From Oxyruncus cristatus (lineage: Eukaryota > Chordata > Aves > Passeriformes > Cotingidae): a DNA stretch of 64,000 nt. Numbering within the stretch: position 1 is the first letter of the stretch; each line of letters starts with the position of its first letter. Of this stretch, positions 10,862 to 23,874 are shown piece by piece. The stretch is taken from assembly GCA_013399855.1 (NCBI GenBank), contig VXAY01004336.1, positions 249,760 to 313,759 on the forward strand. Reading direction: 5' to 3'. The position numbers and the translations under genes were made by a program. The notes below the pieces were generated by a model that was given only the letters and a program-made list of their open reading frames with translations, had not been told where the DNA came from and did no database searches.

Positions 10862-13800
10862 AGTTCACCTATTCAGATGGTGAACTGCTTACTTAGTAAC
10901 TATTTCTCTGAAACATACTTCAATAGGCAAAAGTAAGGGTGTCTACTTACAGCAATGTAATTCTTTTTTATAGGACAGATTTACTCTCTGGTAATTACTT
11001 GGAGAGAGACCTTTAAGAGTTGTCTGTACAGGTAGGTTTTAGGGTGCCACATTTCCACACAGGACTGAAATGATGCTGAAAATGCTTTCCCCATTCACAA
11101 TAAAGTCAGCACTGAACTTATATTGTCATGGGGTTTTTTTTTAAGGTTTCCTCCAGTCTTCCATACTTCTGAACAGAGATTCTCAGGGATTGTTCTCTGC
11201 CATGGAGCGTGGATATCTCTGGATTTCACATGGATCCCAGAATCCTTTTCAGCGCACTTATTTCATCACTCCCTCTTACAGTCTTTTCACATACTGTAAA
11301 TCAGAAGCAGGAGTGAAAAGTCCAGGTGAGTGAGCAGAAATAAATGCTTTACAAGTGGAAAAGACACAGCAGGAATACTGGGTTGATAACTGAAGCAGTT
11401 TGGTGTGGGAAAACACTTGGTTATGAGTAGAGAGACATGGGCTGAGCCCAGATTTTGCTCAGGACACTTAGTATGTGTAAGGTTGGCCTTGCTTAGCTGA
11501 CTTTAATTACATTATTTTTTTTTTCTGTGCAATCTAAATAAAGCTTTTAGTAGTTTAGTTTCAAGTAATAAAGTGCCATTCATGTGTGTAATTTATTACT
11601 AAGTACATTAATATTTATAGACTGAGCTGAAATTCTTTAGTCAACATTAGTGAATTTTCTCAGTCAAGAAAATGATCTTTGGTCCAATTTATTTAGCAAG
11701 TGAGGAACTGTCTAATAGAAACCCTTTGCATGGTTGCTGTGGGTCAAGCTAAACCGATAGAATAATAAAATGAATTTGAGTTTTCCTGCATTCTCATCTT
11801 TTTTACAAACCTTTTGGCTCTGATATCTGGCATAATGTTTCAAAACAAATCCAAGCCAGAATGCAATTCTTGGAATCATAAAATGCTATGTAACTTAGAA
11901 TTATCTTAACATAATGATTTGAAAATTCAGTGGGGCAAATTCATCTGTGCTCTCTCTTTGCTGTGGCTGGGATCAGTTTAGGTGGATATTTTTTCATTTG
12001 ATTTGTAAAGAGTACAGCTGCGATTTTTCTATATGAATAAGAATACGATGGTATGGAAATTTTCTTGCACTTACTGTATGGGTTGTAGGGAGCAGAGCGG
12101 CTCCTATGTTTATGTCATTCCTTCTGTTGAAGTAGGTCAGCATTGACTAAGCAAAGTCACAGCATGAAAGGACATTTGTTTCTATGCCTTAATGTACTTG
12201 AAAGCAGAGTGGAGCACATGAAAGCTTTATTAATGTAAGGAATACAAGTAACCATTAAGTGCACATATAAAAGATTTCTGTACATTAATTAGATACCTGC
12301 AATTAAGTTTGAAGAAAAATGTCAACTCTTTGTAAAACATGAGACACATTAGGGAAAGACAACATGTGTCTCTGAATTAAAATGCCATTAAGATGATTAT
12401 GACTTCAAAAACATTAAAATATTAATTTTACGTATGATTCATTAAGATGCTGAAGTCTGTTGTGTACAAAACCAGAATGAATAAAGTTCCAGTTCTTGAC
12501 ATTATCAAAGTAACATCTCATATTTCCGAGTCAATGGCATTCTCTATATGTAGTTACTGAAATGGTTTTTTTCCAGCTTCACTTTGAGTCATAGCTGTGG
12601 CTATGAATTTAACAATGCTTATCATCCAAGATGTACTCTAAATCCCTGAGTCATAAATGCTGCAGAATGATAAGAGTTTAAATATTATAACTGAGTGTCC
12701 AAATAGCTCATAGTTAATGTAGATGAACAGAGGACTGCTGATTGGCATAGAAAGGAGGCTTCCCTTGTGTGAGAACTCATGGTTTCCAAGTAACTGCTGG
12801 AAGTATGTGCAACCGTAGCCAATGACAGAAGCTTTGAAATAGCAAACGTGAAGATCTTGCACCACCAAGCTTGTTAAGCTTTCTTTATGTGTACATGCCT
12901 TTGTAGTCTGTGTCTTTTTCTAAACATCTGGAATAAAGACAGCTGACTCCACCCTACAGACAGACTGTGTGGCTGCAGAATAGAGAAGGCAAGAGGGAAA
13001 ATAAACCGCATGGCCAAGAAAAACAAACCAGACCTGGTTAACACTGAAAAAAACCGCTACTGAGCATGTTACTCCAAATGTTGCAAAATTCGTATCTGAT
13101 TTAAAATAAACACACAGTATTTATCCAATTTATGAGAAAGCTGAAAGAGTATGAGCTTGTATCGTATGCAAAGAGGTGTTCAAATTTACGCTGTTAAGTC
13201 CATTATATCTAAAACTCACCTTCCCCATGCTATTACCCTGTTTTGGAACTTGAGATCCCCTTCCATACCAGTGTCCTCTTGTCCTCATTCTTTTGCCCTC
13301 AGAAATTACAAGATTAGGCCCAGCCCTTGGTGGCTTAGTGTATTCAGCCAAAAAGCCCGGAGCCTGGGATTCATCTCTCTTTGCTCATTCAAATTATCCG
13401 GCAAATTAATTGGGATTCAGGCAAGCCATTTAGGAAGGCTACCCAGTTCCTTGGTGGAAGGTGAAGGGTAGTAATTCCTCTGAGCAGCCTCCTGGCACAC
13501 AGGAAAGCCTTTCAGGTAGAGAGGACACTGTGTGGGAGTGCCAGTAATCTGCGAATGAGGGGTTGGCTCTCTGTGGGGAACAACCATGTCATGTAGGGTG
13601 CTTGTGAATGGAGATAGAATGCGGCAGAGTACTTAGGATTTATGTATATAAAGTATTACATCAAGTATGGATTTACGATAAATTCTGTGGTATTTTAGAG
13701 TATTGTAGAGTATCAACAGAGCTGTGTGGGAATCTGCAGAAATATGCCGGTGAAATCTTATAATAGAGTGTGATCTCTTTTGTATATATAAATAAGGTCT

Positions 13801-14723
13801 GTAGAGTTCCCAAACTCAGATGAAGTTCTTTGTTAATTTCGCTAGGGTTTCATAGGAAGGAGAATGAACAGACATGACTAACAGTGGGATGAAGGGAACA
13901 GTAGCTGTTTGCATGTTGCTCATAAAATTAAGACAACATGTTTTGGAGCTGGCAGATCTGGAAATCACCAGGTCTGTGCTCACATGGAGATCTGCAAAGG
14001 AGAATATGGAAGGACAGCTGACAATAGGAGAGCCAGGACTCGAGGGACTTTTGTGTGGAGGGCACTGAACAAAGAGAGAGTCAGAAGGTGGAGATAGCTG
14101 GCGAAATTCAAAAAGAGGGATGCATTTCAGTCTTCATGAGAATAAATCTGAAGGGAAATATCAAGAATCAGGATGGATGATGTATGATCAGATACACTAT
14201 TAGCAGAAAGGAGAAAGACTGTAGGAAATATAAAAAGAAAGAAGATTCGACAGAAAGGTCATATACAACAGCAAGCTTTATATAAATATTTCTTAGAAGA
14301 CATTTGATATCAGTATGGTCAGCTAAATAAGAATTTGAAGGTGAAAAAAAAAGAAAAGAAAAAGAAATGTATGGAAAAAGACCAGTGGGCTTAGAGGACA
14401 GGGGCTCCTTCAGTTCTCTCATGGCAGTGCAGTGCCCAGGGCTGGCCCAAGGTACCACACAGCATTTGCATTAGGTGGTGAGTTGTGAGCAAACCCATCA
14501 TTATTTTAGCCTTTAGCTCTTGTATCCAAGAACTGTCATGTCTTTTGAAATGTGTTTACAGCTTTTGACACATCCTGTCATTGTTGTGGGGCTTGCAGTA
14601 ATAGGGGTAATTCTGATCCAGGTCTTTGCTGCTAACAATAGTGAAAGCCAATACATGGGCATCTTATCCAATAATGCTCTGTACTGGGCAGAGATTTATA
14701 ATGGCTCTGTATAACATGCGTTT
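10862..14723. other. Unique noncoding DNA
   Basis: No gene or repeat family is recognised. A 58-bp block at 10974-11031 on the + strand is flanked by TTTTTTATAG and GTAGGT and open in one frame, but it is too short to support. The stretch 12230-12450 is AT-rich with many ATTAAT and CATTAA motifs and could be conserved regulatory DNA. This cannot be judged without an alignment. Confidence 0.5.
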
Positions 14724-14754
14724 GTTTCATGGCACTATTACAGTGCCATGAAAC
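14724..14754. repeat. Perfect 13-bp inverted repeat, 5-bp loop
   Basis: The arms 14724-14736 (GTTTCATGGCACT) and 14742-14754 (AGTGCCATGAAAC) are exact reverse complements around ATTAC. Flanks do not extend the pairing. The arms are of mixed composition, which makes chance less likely than for an AT-only hairpin. Confidence 0.85.
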
Positions 14755-17039
14755 TGTATTTGAGTGAACTGTACTGATTCAGATGTCAAGAAAACCTTTG
14801 ATTTCTATACTGTTCATTTTGGGTCCAGGTAATCTTCCTTGACTTGACAACATAATTTTTCGTTTCAATAAATATCACTGATCCAAAAGTCATTGATCAG
14901 AACTTTCAGGTAAATTGATTAAAAGGGATTAAAAACCATAGAACAAAACAAATCCACAGGTTTCCTATTTACAAACACATAAAACTCTTACATTCTAAAT
15001 GATTTTGCTTCTTCTTTTCATTTTTACAAGATTTTACATGTAGGAATGACAAAAACATTTGTCAAGTTATCAAATAATACTAAAGCAAAGCCTAAAGCTA
15101 CTTATTTAAGCTTGGTTTATTTTTCCATGGGCATCTCTGTCTTGCTTTCTCAAATTCTTGCTATCTTTCTCAGACTGAGTACTTACTGGTTACAATAATG
15201 GACACAAAAATACTATATGCTCTTTCTCTTGGTATAATATATCCTGACAAACGAGATTCTTAGGCTTCTGTTCTAGGAAAGTGTCTTCCTGTAGTGTTCA
15301 TATACGTGCCTGTAACATCACAGGCCAACAGGCTGTATGATACTTTAGAACTACAGGCTGAACTACAGCACTTAAACTTTATTTGAAAAGCACTGAAATT
15401 GTTTTAAGTGAATACATAAAAGTAGGGGGAGGGTAACTAATCAGTATATTGTTATTTTGACATATTTGGTTGTCTTTTAGAAAATGCATTCATAATTTTC
15501 TGTTTGACGTGATCTCAGCATACAGTAAAAAGCTGAGAATTTTTCATCCTACTGACAGGACTCCATTAATAAAACAACAATCTTTTGTGTGTAGTAATCT
15601 TTAATCTTATTTTGTCACACACTTCTCAGTAGCATTTCCACTCGTTTTACAGTATAATTTATGGCACCGAAACAACTCTCTGCCCTGAAAAAGGTCAGTC
15701 TGTCAAGGTTTACTTGTCTTTGAAGAAAAGTAATAGAGCATTATTTATGAAGCAAAGAATCTGCTTCAATACTTTAATCAATCAGAAAGATACTTGCATT
15801 ATTGTATCTTTTGCCAAAAAATACCACGAGCAAAGGATACATCAACCTTGCATTCCCTTTTATGTCGCAAAAAGCCCTTTACCTTTTATGTCTCCTTCTC
15901 CTTTTGTGTTTATTGCAGTATGAAAATAACAAGGCTGATGATGTTTGATATCTGGGAACAATTTGTAAATTATGAGAACAGGGATTGATCTTATCTGAAG
16001 TGGAGAGAGACTCCAGACAGACTAACTAGAGCTATCCACTGTGCTCATCACAATAAATTCATCGGATAAAATCTTGGGGGTGTGGGTCACGTTCTGTAAA
16101 CGAACATCTCTAGAGTGAGAACAGCAAAAATTTAAGGGACATTTATTGTACCTCAAAGTTGATAGGCATGAGGCATAAAAACTTGTTGTACCCACATGTT
16201 TTCAGACATCATCATAAGCATGAATTAAAACATTAGTTGGGAAACAAATTGGTAGTTCATTAGAGAAAACAGTCACACTTCAAATTAAGTCTCTCAAATA
16301 AGAATTTAATTTAGGTTTAGTAAGGCAGTTTTATTTGAATGAAATACCAATGCATTATTTAAACTGCTCTGTTGATGTTTAACAAGTGTGTAGTAAGAAA
16401 CATATTATCTATCAGTTGTTAGATACTAGCAAGTATTTTTTACTAATTAGTCCCTATCTGTCATGAAGCCTCTATTACAGTCAGGATGAGTTGCTTCTTG
16501 CTTAAATCCACCCAAAGTGATCTGCTTCCTTCCCAGGAACCTCTAACAATCTGTCACCTATCTCCATAAGGTACTTGGTCACTAGTCGAAGTCCTTTCCA
16601 TTTTACTCGTTATACCATCAGCTTTACTTACTGAGTTCCTGTTCTGAAAAGATGGACATTATCACTTTCCTGAATCTCTGTTGCAGCCTAGACAAGGTTG
16701 ACAGAAACTGAACTCTGCCTGAATCCTCATGATAAGTCAAAGCAAATTACATGTCTGTACTACATGTAAGTTCAACTGGCGATCACAGGGTCCTTTTTAA
16801 TGTTTCTATCCTGAGCGAGCACTTGCAATTAAAGCAAATGTGTAAAACATAAAAACCAGATCCAAGGGAGACAGAAAATATTTGCAACATCATCCTCAAG
16901 ATTTCTCAGTATTTTTATATCTTACAAAGATGATTAGAAGGTAAAAGCCCATGCAGACGGGTGGGTTAATATTGTTACCTACATGCTTTCTATTGGATCA
17001 GTATCCAGAAAAGAAGCACTGACAAAGTATGCAGACTAA
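14755..17039. other. Unique AT-rich noncoding DNA
   Basis: I see no gene, RNA gene or repeat family in this stretch. Overlapping + strand open frames near 15714-15988 have no recognisable product. Confidence 0.55.
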
Positions 17040-17540
17040 CAGAATCACAGAATGACAGAATACGCCAAGTTGGAAGAGACCCACAAGGATCATCCAGTCC
17101 AGCCCTTAGCCCTGCACAGGACTATGCCCAAGAGTCACACCATGTGCCTGAAAGTATCATCCAAATGCTTCTTGAACTCTGCCAGTCTTGGTGCTGTGAC
17201 CAGTGCCCTGGGGAGCCTGTTCTGGTGCCCAACCACCCTTTGGGTGAAAAACCTCTTTCTAATATCCAACCTAAACCTCCCCTGAGGCCATTCCATTGGG
17301 TCCTGTCATGGGTCACCACAGAGAAGAGATCAGTGCCTTCCCCTCCTCTTCCACTCATGAGGAAGTTGTAGACTGCGATGAGATCCCCCCTCAGTCTCCT
17401 CTCCTCCAGGCTGAACACACCAATGACCTCAGCTACTCCTCGTACAGCTTCCCCTCAAGGCCCTTCACCATTTTCATTTCCCTCCTTTGGAATGTCTCTA
17501 ATAGCTTAATATCTTTTTTTATATTGCAGTGCACAAAACT
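17040..17540 (-). mobile_element. CR1 LINE, ~500 bp 3' fragment
   Basis: Starts on the + strand with three octamers CAGAATCA, CAGAATGA, CAGAATAC (17040-17063), the reverse complement of the CR1 3' tail, followed by GCCAAGTTGGAAGAGACCC. It continues through the CR1 text near 17260 (TAATATCCAACCTAAACCTC), the 'CCTCTCCTCCAGGCTGAACA' block and 'CCCTTCACCATTTTC' up to a decayed TATTGCAGTGCACAAAACTG. It is the mirror orientation of the copy at 59203-59748 and of the same subfamily. Both strands carry short shadow frames; no intact reverse transcriptase frame remains because the 5' part is missing. Confidence 0.93.
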
Positions 17541-18458
17541 GCTAATATTTCTTATTGATTTTTTTATACTTCATGGATATAAGGATTCTCAAGGTGAGCA
17601 GATGGTCCTTTCACAGTTCGTGGAGACTACCATCTAAGTGAAGTCTAACAAGATAAATTTTGAGTGTCTTAAAAAAAAAAATCGCCTCTTTTACTTCTGA
17701 TAAAATAGTTTCTAAAGTTTAGCATACATGATAAGGCATACTATGTCTTTGTAGGACATCTAGTTGCAGATTTATTTGCAGTAAGAAAGTCTATTACTCT
17801 CAAAAATGAATGTACACCATGAACTTTGTTTTTTGCTAATGATGGTATTTTAAATTTCCAAATGTTGTGTAACACAAGAAAGAGGGGAATGGTAATACTG
17901 ATTGCCAAATAAACATGAGGCTGTACAGAGTGCATTAAATAAATAGTGGCATAAATGTTTTGTTGACTGTGAGCAGGTAACAGTTATGAAATATGAAATA
18001 ATGATCATATTAAGTGCACTTTAAGTGCCCCAAATATTTATGTACCTAAACTGAGCCTGTACTAACAGTTAGAGAGTCCAAAGCAAGGGAAATTGATTTT
18101 GAAGTATAGCTTCTAAAGTCAGAGCTGATACTTAGGATGTTGAGTTTTAGTAGCCAAATAAAAATGAGTCAAGAGGGTGTTAAAAGTGAGACGTAACTGA
18201 GTACTCTCGGGGACAGATAGACCACAGCAATAGTGACCAGATCTCACAGTGGAGTTTCATATGAGCAAGCATATGAATGATCTTAGAGCACCAGTCATGA
18301 CTAAACAGAACCTTGTAGTTAAAGGTAAGCATGTGTTAAACAGATTTGGTATAATGAGGATCAAATTGATCCGTGCTTACAAGAGCAATCTCTAAAGCAC
18401 GGTGTTAACGCACAGTGTTGCACTTCAAGTGCTAGTGGCATGGAGCTGAAATGTCATA
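17541..18458. other. Unique noncoding DNA
   Basis: AT-rich sequence following the CR1. No gene or repeat family is seen. Confidence 0.55.
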
Positions 18459-18476
18459 GCCAGATCATGATCTGGC
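18459..18476. repeat. 18-bp perfect palindrome
   Basis: GCCAGATCATGATCTGGC reads identically on both strands with no spacer. It is a single site with no second copy in the window, and could be a dimeric protein-binding site or chance. Confidence 0.75.
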
Positions 18477-18592
18477 GATATGCTGTTCTTTCGTCACAGT
18501 TCTGTATAAATCTTCTGCAAACCGGAATTCCCTGTAATGAACAAAAATATTTCCAGGAACTCAAAAGACACCTGTTTTTCACATTTGAATTA

Positions 18593-18593
<1 letters not shown>

Positions 18594-18626
<33 letters not shown>

Positions 18627-18648
18627 AAAGAAAGAGAGAGAGAGAAAT
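18594..18648 (+). repeat. A28 run followed by GAAA and GA repeats
   Basis: A run of 28 A (18598-18625) passes into GAAAGAAAGAGAGAGAGAGA. It may be a microsatellite seeded on a retroposed poly-A tail. I cannot recognise a retroposed gene or SINE in the 150 bp upstream. Confidence 0.85.
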
Positions 18649-21600
18649 AAAAACAATTACTTTTTAAAAAATCTGTTATGAAAGAATTTTGTAAATACTT
18701 TCTTAGGTTTACCTTCATATTTGTACACATCTTCGAATATGGCATTTAGATCTTGTGGAATACATCTTCATGAAGTGTAAACAGACTTGACTTTTCATTG
18801 ACTATTTCCATTTATTTCCAATTCCAGATTTCTTTTGCATTGTAAGATCTGGTCTGTAGATGCATCTCAGATCTGGACTGTGTGTTAAATAATTTTCGTT
18901 ACAACTTTTTTCCTTCCTGTCCACCTCTTTTCTATTAGGTACTGGGCAGAATTTTTCTAAGTAAAAACAGACATTTAAAGAGGGGAAATTATTACCCTCT
19001 GCAAAGGTGTGTTAGATTTTTTTGTTCAATTGTGCTTTCTGTTTAAGAAAAATATATCAGGAGAATATGAAAAAGAAATAAAAATGTGAACAACCCAAGT
19101 GAGAGCTGCATTCTGTGTGATAAAGATAGTAACAAGAAAGGGTCTGTTGGTTTATACTGTTTCCCATTCTTGATACAATCATTGTCTCAAGAACAGATTC
19201 ATATTCTGCATCAATTTCTGTTACCTTTATAGTCTTACGAGAATGAGGAATGAAAATTTTAATGCCTCATATATTCTGTGAATTACTGTAGGCGAGTATG
19301 CTGTACTACTTTGATCTTTCCTATATTCCGTGGTTTGATTGGGTCGTGATGTGAATGGAAAGCAGCACAAAACAAATCACTTTCTGAGAGAACAATTGCA
19401 ATGCGAATAGGTGCAGAAAGGAAAAGGTACCAGTTCAACCCGTTCCATTATGCAGTAGATTGGGTAGAAGCAGAGTTCAAATATCTACTCTTAGAGGTAT
19501 TAAAGATTATCTCAATTTTTGGGTTAACCAACCTATCAATTTCTACAAAAAATTTTGACTGAGTGTTCATAGTCTGAATATAACTGTCTAGACTTGGATC
19601 CAGGACTGTTTTATTCAAGTTCAGCAGTGTTACAGCGCGGAAGGAAGGGGAGATGAAGTGAGGCATAAAGGAAATTAAAAGATTAGGAAGAAAATAAAAC
19701 AGTAGAAAAATTAAATATGTCCTTACTGCCTTAAAAATTCTTTCATCATGTGTCTAGTCTTCACTGGAAAATAACCAACCAGGAAGAAATGCAGGGGGAG
19801 ATAAAAGGGAAAGCCTAGGTTACCCCAGGCAGAACTAGTCCTATGCTTTCCCGTTGCCTGTAGCACAGAAGGTTTTCCCACACCAAGTAACGTTGTCGTT
19901 CCTGCCAGTCCCATGCCACGTGCTCCCTTGGCTGACAGAGCACTGGAGTCAGAAGTTGGGAAGGTGGATAGTTTGTGCGTGTGACGGGTAACAGCATTTC
20001 CAGCGAACATCACGGTCATCTGACTCCTTCTTTCAATGAACCCTGTCTCCAATCAGCCCTGTTTTTTATGCAAGTGATAGGTGGTTTTGTTACAAACAAA
20101 CGTGCCAGGATGCACTATAGTTGGGAGATTATATGGACAGTTTTTAACACTGTGGAAGACCTACCATGAAACATTGTGAGCAAAAGGAAAGAAGGGGAAG
20201 AAAGCAAAAATTCATGAGCGGCTTGCTACCGTATTCATGGTTAGAATCAGACGTTTCTGAATAGAGCAGAAATAATACATTGCATTGTGTTAGAGATATG
20301 AAACAGGCTTTTCCCTGGGTCTAAAACCAGCAGACGGCTGTGCCAGGTTTTCAGATGTGGCACTTTCAGATGTGGCACTTACAACATTTTTGAATCCATC
20401 CTCAGCCACACCCCTACGCTTATAGTCCATATCTATATTCAGTGGGATTTGCCAAGTATATTTTAAAGATATAAGTTTGGCATCTATATTGTAGTATCTA
20501 AACCTATGACATGAAAAAACTAGGGCTCAGAAAAGATTTTAAAGAGTTCTTTAGATGTTCTCTTCACTACTCAGATTTCAAATCAAAACTGTGCCATAAT
20601 TCAGAATATCTAACTCTGTTAGACTTGATATACAGTTACTTTAAATGATTATCTTCTAAGAATTCTCACAAACTCTGGTTGCCAATCTGTGTGGGAAGGG
20701 TACAATAAAATCAACCTACCTCTCCTTGAGGAAACATAAAACTACCACACCTCCTGAGAAACCAGCGTCATGTTGGACTCCTCTTTTCACATGCACATGT
20801 ACTTTAATGGTGAAGAGAATGAATACTGTATCAGACACAAAAGGGATTATTTCTTCAGGATGCTGAACGCATGTAACAAATACTAGTGGTCCTCTGCTTG
20901 CAGACTGAAAAGCAGATGTCTGTATTAAAGTGAGGGATTGCTGACACCATAATATACTACAACAAAGCCGTGGTTTTGTATAACATTTCTAATACCTTTA
21001 CTTTCTTTAGCACAACTTGCTAAAAATCTTTGAATACTAGATGCTTTTCCATTCTGTCTTGCCTATGATATAGTTAGCTGTATTTCAGCTTTATAGTCAC
21101 GTGTATATTGCTAGTCATACAGAAAAATCCATCCATAATTACTCTTGACTCAGGCATCACAGCCAAGCAGCACACTACATCAGCACCCTACACTGTGCCC
21201 AGGGTGTTATGCCCAAAAACAAAAGTAGGGGCTTTCACTGTAGTATTAGCTGCTTCCATGATGAATCTGGACCCTGGAACAACTCTTTCAACACAAACCA
21301 AATGACACATGCCAGGCACTGCGTTATGTACATGCCCTGAAATGTCCCCATTTCTTCCAATTTCCTTTCAAAGATTCTTCTGTTGTTCCTTCATCCCACC
21401 TTTTACTTTTTGCTTTTTCATGACTTATTATGCAGTCTGCTTCCTAATTACCATCAGAGCAACCTTTTCAATTTGTGTTTGCAAAATCCTACAGAAATTC
21501 ATCTGAAAAAAAAAAGGGTAGACTTGGCAAACCTTTGACTAAAAGGTTTTTGGCATGTTTTAAAATAGACACATTTTTACTTCTCTATTTTGTTATGGCT

Positions 21601-23685
21601 TTATGACCCCAGAGAGATTTTGGCTTTTTGTTTCATTTTTCCCATCTTGTTTCAGCGTTTCCATTTCATTTTCTGACCTCAGTGCTTTATTTTAATGTGA
21701 TTTTTTTTCTCTCTGTTTCATTTCACATTTGTAGCTTTAGTTTCTAGTTTTATTTTGACTTAGTGCTGGGATATTTTCACTGCTCTCTCATGCTGCCCTA
21801 TTTTTATTTATTTTTTATTCAGATGATTACGCATAATTTAAAATTGCTTCAGTGTAGCCACTTGAAGTCATACTTGAAGTCAGTCTGTTCTCATGAGGAA
21901 GAGCTTATTAATTTGTTTGCTTGAAGATGTGCCTGACTGCAGCCCCACATCAGAGCAAAGAACATGCTTGGTGAAAGCAATACAGGAAGTGAAAGCACTT
22001 ACAGAGATTCTCTCAACATAAGCAGACAGGTATTGGTTTTCTGTTACCCCCACAACAGTGCTGGGATGATATTTTATATGGTTTATTAGTCAGAAATTAT
22101 GCATTTGATTCACTGTCCCATCCCCAAACTTGCTTTTCCCTTCTACATTGGAAACACTGCCGTAAAGCAGTACAGGAGCAGCACTCCCCAAAGAGTTTTA
22201 CTGTGGTGCCAGTTGCAGCAGCAATGTCAATACCTTGCTTTTCCAGCCACAGCCTGGGTTACAACAGTGATCCTGAGAACTGGCAGCATGACCAGCAGCG
22301 GCCTTGTTTTTTGGACTGGCCCACAGGTTAGCTCTAGTGGAAGCTGATTAGGTAGAAATAATCTGTTAAGAGTTTTCAGGGCAAAATTTGAGAAAGGAAG
22401 GCACAGTAGAACCAGCAAATTAAGAAGAAGGGTATGTGTGGTACACCTGGTTGAGTGAAGCAGATAATTTTGAGGAGGGAGAAAACAAATAAGGAGTTGA
22501 GTGATCCTCAAACAGTCAAGAGAAATTTGCCTCTTTAAACCATCACAGGAGCAAGCTGTAGTCTGGGCTGTCTAACCATTGAAATGTACCTGGATATGCT
22601 TATTTGGAAGTGGAAAGGACACTTCTGTTAGCCTGAGGCCTCATATTAGAAAAAATGTCACTATCTTTATCTCCAAGAAACATGTCTTTTTTTTAAAGTT
22701 AAATCATCTGAGAAGTCAGGAAGTGCTCCTGTGGTGTATTTAACTTTGACACCATCACTGCAGCTTTTCATTGCTGGAGATTCTGGGAAAAAATATGTCA
22801 TACATGAGTTGTCTAAATACAATTAGTGAAGGTTTGTTATCTGTTATCTGGAAATAACAGACGTGTTAAAACACACGAAAGGCAATTGCAGGGTAAGCAT
22901 TGTAAAAATTAGCTCAGGAGGAAAAACAAAGAAGCACAGAGTTTTTTCAAAGGCCAAAACTGAGTGTACTAATTCTCTCCAGAATTCAAGCCAAGTCCAA
23001 ACATCTTAGTGGAACCTTTTCTGAACAAGCAAAAATATTGTTGCAAGCATGCTACAGTCAGCTGGGAGCAAAGGCCACTGAAGACAAAATGATTCTGACT
23101 GCAAGCTTGCTTCCCATGTGACACTCCTGCTTCAGATCACTGTGATCTGAGGTGGTGAAGTCTGGACTCCCTCATTTTGCTAGAAAGAGGGATGACCTCT
23201 CTGTGATACCATGGGAAGCACAGTATAGTATGGTCTGAGTAGCTGGGAAAGTAAAAGGGTACTCTGAATCACAGTATGCATGTCAGGTACTGCAACACCA
23301 CAATGAGGTGCTTAGTCCCTCCTATTAACGATTCTGTTTAGCCCAACCTTCCTGATGCAGAGCTGCCACTGTATTTTTTTCCAGTATTGGAGATAGTTCA
23401 TTCAGTACAAGATTTTGGATCCCAGTGCTGTGCTAGACTGTGGTGTAAATATGACCTCTGTGTATTAGAAAGAGTATTAGATGATGGAAAACTGATGAGA
23501 GGTAGGGTAGGAAGCAGTGGTAACCCACAAACACTAGCAGCTTTCTCCAGCATGCTTGTGCTTTGTTACACAAGACCAAGGGCCACTAAACCTCTTCTCC
23601 TTTCCACTGAGATACACAGCAGTTACTGAAACAATGGAATGTTGCTGAGTCCCTTTGAACTGCTGCAAAAGGCTTGCACATAGAA
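18649..23685. other. Unique noncoding DNA with two small tandem duplications
   Basis: No gene is recognised in this 5-kb stretch. It contains an exact tandem 15-bp duplication at 20349-20378 (unit TTTCAGATGTGGCAC) and a 12-bp tandem at 21860-21883 (ACTTGAAGTCAT/G). A 19-bp near-palindrome at 23132-23150 has arms TCAGATCAC and GTGATCTGA around one T. Confidence 0.6.
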
Positions 23686-23874
23686 GAATCACAGAATCAC
23701 AGGAGATGCCAAGTTGGAAGAGACCTACAGGGATCATTGAGTCCAACTCCTGACCCTGCACAGGACCATTCACAAGAGTCCCATCATGTACCTGAGAGTA
23801 TCACCCAAATGCTTCTTGAGCTCTGTCAGGTTTGGTGCTGTGACCACTTCCCTGGGGAGCCTGTTCCATACTGC
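23686..23874 (-). mobile_element. CR1 LINE, 3' end fragment
   Basis: CAGAATCA/CAGGAGAT-type octamers, then GCCAAGTTGGAAGAGACCTA, then the conserved stretch CCTGCACAGGACCATTC…ATCACCCAAATGCTTCTTGA and TGGTGCTGTGACCAC. Same subfamily and orientation as the copies at 17040 and 43074. Similarity fades after GGGGAGCCTGTTCCATACTG. The open frames covering it on both strands are shadows. Confidence 0.92.

Noticed and set aside
17052..17637. Overlapping open frames on both strands (75-113 codons)
   Set aside because: They lie within or run out of a minus-strand CR1 3' fragment and are shadows of it.
23132..23150. 9-bp inverted repeat around one base
   Set aside because: Short, and flanks mismatch at once; expected several times by chance in 64 kb.
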